64,000 bases of DNA, from positions 43,670,277 through 43,734,276 of the forward strand of contig NC_065543.1 in the NCBI RefSeq assembly GCF_932294415.1, read 5' to 3'. Shown one piece after another: positions 59,502 through 64,000 of the stretch. The notes under the pieces were generated by a model. That model was not told the origin of the DNA. It did not search any database and saw only the letters and a list, made by a program, of their open reading frames with translations. Position 1 is the first letter of the stretch. Each line of letters opens with the position of its first letter. Source of the stretch: Quercus robur. Its lineage: Eukaryota; Streptophyta; Magnoliopsida; Fagales; Fagaceae. Both the position numbers and the translations under genes were made by a program.

Positions 59502-60297
59502 TGTAGACAAAGTCTTGATTCGAACATGAAATCTTCTCTACATTGTTTGGAAGATGGATTGAACAATCTTCATAATGAATCTCTGGCTTTTAACTTGAGA
59601 GAGATTTGTTGTTCTTCAAGTTCTTTGAATGTTTTTCGAGTTTTAGAAAGATTCTTTGTATTTGAAGGCTTTTGGGAGGAAGTTTTTTAGGGTTTTAGAG
59701 GCTTGATTTATAGAGGGTTTTTTGAAGTTTCTAGAGGTTTTTGAACTTGATTTTTCTGGAGGTTTTTGAACTTGATTCTAATGAACTTCAAGTTTTAGAA
59801 GAAAGATTCAAATGAATTTTTTTTTAATGTCTTTCAAGTGCTCTTGAGGTAGAATTTATCCAAATTTAATTTCAATGTATAGAAAAAATTGATGTAGAAT
59901 GAAAGGGGTGTCGTCTATTTATAGTGGTTTCTTAAGACGAGTTCCACTTTAAATTGATCTCTTTGAGGTTATATAGTATATTTTGATTGGCCCAAAATCA
60001 AAGAGTCCACTAAGACTTGTTAATATTTATCTCTATTTTTATTCATTTTAATAAAGATAATTATCCACAATTTTGATTAAAAAAATTTAATTATCATGGG
60101 GCCCAAATGACTCATGGTAAATTTTAATTTACCAATGTAATGTCATCTTGGATGATACATGTCAACACTTAATTTATTTAATTTTCCTTCTCAAAAAAAA
60201 ATTATATTTAATTTAATGACACATAGATTTGAAATTTGTTATTAAATTTTGTGTCGTGTGATTTTATAATTGGGTGAATAAATTTTTGCCTCCTACA
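59502..60297. mobile_element. Possible solo LTR
   Basis: Begins TGTAG and ends CTACA. It contains a TATA-like 'gtctatttatag' (about 59914) and the short direct repeat 'ggtttttgaacttgatt' twice (59735-59780). This composition is like a plant LTR, but no target duplication is seen, so the borders are uncertain. Confidence 0.3.
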
Positions 60298-60542
60298 CGT
60301 CATTTAGAATTTTAAATGTCACAACACTATATAGGAGGCTCTCATACCATAACAATAGAGGATACTTTATTACTTCTTCTTGGTCCACGCATCAAAAAAT
60401 ATCTTTTGGGTGACAATATCACAATACCGCTCTAAAAATCCGCTCATTTGTTATTTGGTTGTTGCATATTTTAAGAAAGGAATCAAGGGATAGAATTCTA
60501 TATAGTTGACTCATGCTCGTGTATTTTTGTTTTGCAGCAAAT
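60298..60542. other. Proximal upstream region of UGT copy C
   Basis: From about 60330 it aligns with the last 200 bases before copy B, including 'tgtatttttgttttgcag'. Homology with A and B breaks off to the left near the possible solo LTR. Confidence 0.5.
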
Positions 60543-61913
60543 ATGAGTGACAAAACCTTTCACGTAGTTATGTACCCATGGTTTGCCATGGGCCATCTAA
60601 TTCCATTCCTCCAAATCTCCAACAATCTTGCTGAGAGAGGCCACAAAATCTCTTTTTTCCTGCCAACCAAAGCTCAAGCTAAACTAGAACCTCTCAATCT
60701 TCACAAAGACCTCATTTCTTTCATCCCAATCAGTGTTCCACATGTAGATGGCCTCCCTCCTGGTGCTGAAACAACCGCTGATGTTCCTCTCCCAATGCAT
60801 CCCCTCCTCATGACTGCTATGGACCTTACTGCACCCTTCATTGAAGCTTCTCTTCGTGACCTCAAACCCCATTTTGTATTCTATGATTTCACTCACTGGT
60901 TACCAGCACTGGCACGCCGGCTAGGCATTAAGTCGGTACTTCATTGCATCATTAGCCCGGCAACTGTAGGGTTTTTGCTAAGTCCAGAAAGACAAAATGA
61001 AGAACCCCTTACAGCTGCTGGTTATAAGGAACCTCCACCAAGTTTCCCACCTTCATCGATCAAGTTAACTCCTTTTGAAAATCGACATTTAACCTTTGGA
61101 GGGGTGAAACAATATGGCCGAGGCATAACATTCATGGAACGCCAATTGATATCTTTCAATGAATCTGATGCGATTAGTTTCAAAAGTTGCACAGAGATGG
61201 AAGGGCCTTACTGTGACTATGTTGCAGAACAATTCAAAAAACCTGTTATTCTTGCAGGGCCAACAGTGCCTAAGCCACCAACTATAGCATTAGAAGAGAA
61301 ATGGGCAAAATGGTTGGATAGCTTCAAGGCCAAAACTGTGATATTCTGTGCATTTGGAACCGAATGCATTTTAAAGAAGGATCAGTTTCAAGAACTGGTT
61401 TTGGGTTTTGAGCTAACAGGCTTGCCTTTTTTGGCTGCGCTTAAAAAACCAATGCAGGCTGAAACAATTGACTCTGCATTGCCAGAAGGGTTTGAAGAGA
61501 GAGTAAAAGGAAGAGGGGTTGTTCATGGGGATTGGGTTCAGCAGCAATTAATACTGAGGCATCCTTCTGTAGGGTGCTTTGTGACACATTGTGGGTCTGG
61601 TTCTTTATCAGAGGCCATGGTGTCTGAGTGCCAATTGGTGCTGCTACCACACGCTGGGGATCAAATTATCAATGCAAGGCTGATGAGTGAAGATCTAAAA
61701 GTGGGAGTTGAAGTTGAGAAAGGTGAGGAAGATGGGCTATTTACTAGGGAAGGTGTGTGCAAGGCAGTGAAAGCTGTAATGGATGATGATAGTGAAGTGG
61801 GAAAAGAGGTGAGAGCCAACCATGCTAAATGGAGAGAGTTCTTGTCCAGCAAAGGTCTTGAAAACTCCTACATTGATAACTTTGTTCAAAAGCTGCACCA
61901 TCTGCTCAAATGA
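60543..61913 (+). CDS. UDP-glycosyltransferase, UGT79-like, copy C
   Basis: 456 residues in one exon, close to 90% identical to copies A and B by eye; one residue is missing near position 151 relative to them. H18 and the Asp of FVFYDF (115) are kept and the PSPG box is complete. It also carries the Ser-Gly variant in the box. Start at the ATG of MSDKTF, ten codons inside the longest frame, after the conserved acceptor-like tract. Residues 183-205 differ from both other copies, again in the acceptor side. The 3' flank is homologous to those of A and B for about 250 bases. Function as for copy A; the acceptor is unknown. Confidence 0.88.
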   Translation: MSDKTFHVVMYPWFAMGHLIPFLQISNNLAERGHKISFFLPTKAQAKLEPLNLHKDLISFIPISVPHVDGLPPGAETTADVPLPMHPLLMTAMDLTAPFIEASLRDLKPHFVFYDFTHWLPALARRLGIKSVLHCIISPATVGFLLSPERQNEEPLTAAGYKEPPPSFPPSSIKLTPFENRHLTFGGVKQYGRGITFMERQLISFNESDAISFKSCTEMEGPYCDYVAEQFKKPVILAGPTVPKPPTIALEEKWAKWLDSFKAKTVIFCAFGTECILKKDQFQELVLGFELTGLPFLAALKKPMQAETIDSALPEGFEERVKGRGVVHGDWVQQQLILRHPSVGCFVTHCGSGSLSEAMVSECQLVLLPHAGDQIINARLMSEDLKVGVEVEKGEEDGLFTREGVCKAVKAVMDDDSEVGKEVRANHAKWREFLSSKGLENSYIDNFVQKLHHLLK

Positions 61914-62232
61914 TTTTATGGTATTTTTATTTTGGAAGTTAGCTATATATATGTAAGATGAATGGCTATTTCATCATGACTGGTCTTAAGCCAATTTCTG
62001 CCAAGTGATCTTGTTTGAAGTTATTTAGTTTGGTTTAAATCAACATGCAAGACATATGAATGTATGATTTTAAATTTGAGTGACGAAGCTGTGAAGGTAA
62101 AGATGACTTGTATTGTATTGCGGCTTCTAATAATGATTATCATTGAAGGATTAATTGCAATTTGTACCATTTAGATAATAATTTAATCTAAAAATTATGC
62201 ACTGGATTGAATGTGTGATAAATGTTGTTGTA
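61914..62232. other. 3' flank of UGT copy C
   Basis: Homologous to 30327-30620 and 41838-42120. It is probably a 3' untranslated region plus the end of the duplicated unit. Nothing else is seen. Confidence 0.5.
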
Positions 62233-62703
62233 TCTACGCTACTAATTAATTAGAACATTATTCCATGTTTGGGTTTCTTATTTTGCTTACCAAAATACTC
62301 TCAAATTCATATGTTTAAAAAGTTTAAATAATAAGGTTAGATATATAAAAATACTAATTTAAACTCCTAAATTTTAGATACTTATCCATATCCCTTAAAA
62401 TTAGGCACTTCCATCTCTCCTTATTCCTTCTAAACCAATTCAGTTTTTAAAATCAAACATAAATAAATGCCTCTCTTCCTCAATTTAAATTTTTTTTTTT
62501 TAATCTCTTTCTTTATTCTCTCAGAGGAAGGAGTAGTCTTTTCCTACAAGGTAATTCTTTTAGTGCTTTTTAAAAAAAAAAATCATTTTATTGCTCATAT
62601 GATTTTGATTGTTCTATATGATTTTTAGTTGCTTCTTTCTCTTTGATTGTTCTATATCATTTTATTGCTCATCACACGTGCGAAGCGCGTGTTGTGAGGC
62701 TAG
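62233..62703 (+). mobile_element. Short non-autonomous Helitron
   Basis: 471 bp, starts TCTACGCTACTAATT after an A and ends CTAG before a T. The hairpin acacgtgc-gaa-gcgcgtgt lies seven bases before the CTAG. No target duplication, as expected. No coding sequence. Confidence 0.55.
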
Positions 62704-62704
62704 T

Positions 62705-63038
62705 TTTATATATGCACTAGCTTTTTAAGCTAACAATAATTCTATATTATTACATTTCATTTGCAAAATTTATAGTCCCTACACATTTAGTTGCAAGATA
62801 CTCTACAAAACATGCAAGGAGAACCAAATAGATGAGATATTAGATCTCTCATATTGCTACAAAAATGAGATATCTTAAACAGAAGACATAGTACAAAAAT
62901 GCTTGGAAAACAACTTTCACCATTCTTTGACTTGTTGGAAAGAAAATATATTGAGGAGACTCTAATTGAGTAGTTAATATAACATATATGGACCACTTGG
63001 CTTAAAAGATTTAAGTCCATGAGTTTGAGCCCAATTAT
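62705..63038. other. AT-rich intergenic DNA
   Basis: No gene or repeat recognised. The last eight bases (ccaattat) form the target duplication of the next element. Confidence 0.5.
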
Positions 63039-63889
63039 TAGGCCTGTTCATGGGTCGGGTCGAGTTAGTTTTGGACCCAACCCAGACTCAACCCGCCACC
63101 GTCAAGTGGAGGGCAGAGGAACTCGACCACCAGAATCAATCGATCGAGTCAGTTTTGGGTGAGGGTGAGCGTCGGTTGGTTCGATCGCTTGTCGAGATCT
63201 ACAAAAACGTCGCCAGAATATGCAAAAACATCACTGAAATCTGCAAAAATGTTGCTAGAATCTACATTTTTTCTCTAAAAATTGCTGGGATTTAGCTGGA
63301 TCTAGCTAAATCCCACTAGATTTGGTCAAGATCTTACTAGGGGTTTGTTTGGATTGAACTTATTTTGTTGAAACTGAAAACTGAAAACACTGTAGCAAAA
63401 TAATTTTTAAATGTGTGAATAGTACTTTAGGACCCATTTTTAATGAAAAAATTGCTGAAAAGTGATATTTGTGGGTCCCGTATACTGTTCACGGGACCCA
63501 CAAGACTGATAAAAGTGACGAAAAAGTAGGAAAAGTGCGGCTACTGTTCATGAACAGTAGCCGTTGTCCTCTGCTGCAGCTAACAAAAAAAAAAAGAGAA
63601 AACGCAACATAAAACGCAGACGTGAGATTCATTGCTATCCAAACGTTCACTATCTAGTCAAGATCTTGCCGAATCTGGCTTGATTTGGCCGGATTTTTTA
63701 TATAGCTCCGATCGGGTTCGTGTTGCTCAGGTTTTGGAGAAGCAAACTTGCCACTCGATCTGTCGGCATCAATTCTTGGAATCGAAAATCCGTCACCAAC
63801 CGATTGGATCTTTGGTTTGGGCTAAAATCGGGTTGACGTCGGGTGGGTTGGTCAGTTTTTCAAGCTCCGATCGAGTTTGGACACCCCTA
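63039..63889. mobile_element. hAT-like non-autonomous element carrying a nested MITE
   Basis: The ends are inverted in outline: left taggcctgttcatggg, right in reverse taggggtgtccaaact. Flanks ccaattat (63031-63038) and ctaattat (63890-63897) are an 8-bp duplication with one mismatch. The interior is unusually CG-rich ('ccgatcgggttcg') and is interrupted by the MITE at 63340-63649. No transposase is visible. Confidence 0.6.
63340..63649. mobile_element. Tourist-like MITE, copy 3, nested
   Basis: 310 bp of the family at 37209 and 59147, with CTA on both sides (63337-63339, 63650-63652). It lies inside the hAT-like element and is therefore younger than it. Confidence 0.75.
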
Positions 63890-64000
63890 CTAATTATGTT
63901 ATATTAATCACTACCTCTTGTTATTTTTGTTCAATGTAGAACTTTGCTCTCACACATGTATACCCAACATGACTATAATTACATCTGACCTCTAATACAA

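Noticed and set aside
59502-60297. A confident solo LTR call
   Set aside because: TGTAG...CTACA ends are suggestive, but no target duplication is visible, so it was kept only as a low-confidence feature.

Overview
The window is nuclear DNA of a flowering plant, most likely a woody eudicot. The evidence is AT-rich intergenic DNA, spliced genes with GT-AG introns, plant-specific gene families (UGT79-like glycosyltransferases, GTD-binding/DUF593 proteins) and dense nested plant transposons (Copia and Gypsy-type LTR elements, an L1-type LINE, a tRNA-derived SINE with the pol III boxes of the rosid Au-like type, Tourist-like MITEs, Helitrons). A rosid tree such as a Fagales member is plausible, but that is inference. 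No rRNA, tRNA, CRISPR or bacterial-type features were seen.

Layout. 1-10.4 kb: two tandem, intronless FCP1/CPL4-like phosphatase genes (1010-2143 and 8260-9393). They come from a duplication that also copied about 0.8 kb of 3' flank. A non-autonomous LTR element (3341-6952) sits between them. 10.4-11.8 kb: a small, unrecognised three-exon reading frame on the minus strand. 12.9-15.4 kb: a three-exon minus-strand gene for a membrane-anchored GTD-binding (DUF593, myosin-binding) protein of 620 residues. 17.5-23.8 kb: a nine-exon minus-strand gene for a GRC3/NOL9-type polynucleotide 5'-kinase, reconstructed to 377 residues with every splice phase consistent. 24.6-27.2 kb: a 1.15-kb TIR element with a strong hairpin, then a solo LTR.

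28.6-62 kb is an expanding UGT cluster. Three intact same-strand UGT79-like genes (28953-30326, 40464-41837, 60543-61913) are pushed apart by transposons. The first lies between two exon remnants of a MOS14/transportin-SR gene, so the repeated unit seems to have passed through an intron of that gene. An old Copia element (33047-39383) split the duplicated upstream region of the second gene and later received two Tourist-like MITEs of its own. An apparently complete LINE with both ORFs open and a perfect 12-bp target duplication occupies 43597-49924. A second, very young non-autonomous LTR element (53467-58919; LTRs differ by one base by eye) carries twelve exact 81-bp tandem units.

Functionally there is no single pathway. 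The host genes serve RNA metabolism (CTD phosphatase-like, NOL9), membrane/cytoskeletal tethering (GTD-binding protein) and specialised metabolism (UGTs). The most unusual content is the modular non-autonomous LTR family with its 78-81-bp arrays, the UGT cluster nested in a broken MOS14 copy, and several layers of nested insertions whose order can be read directly.
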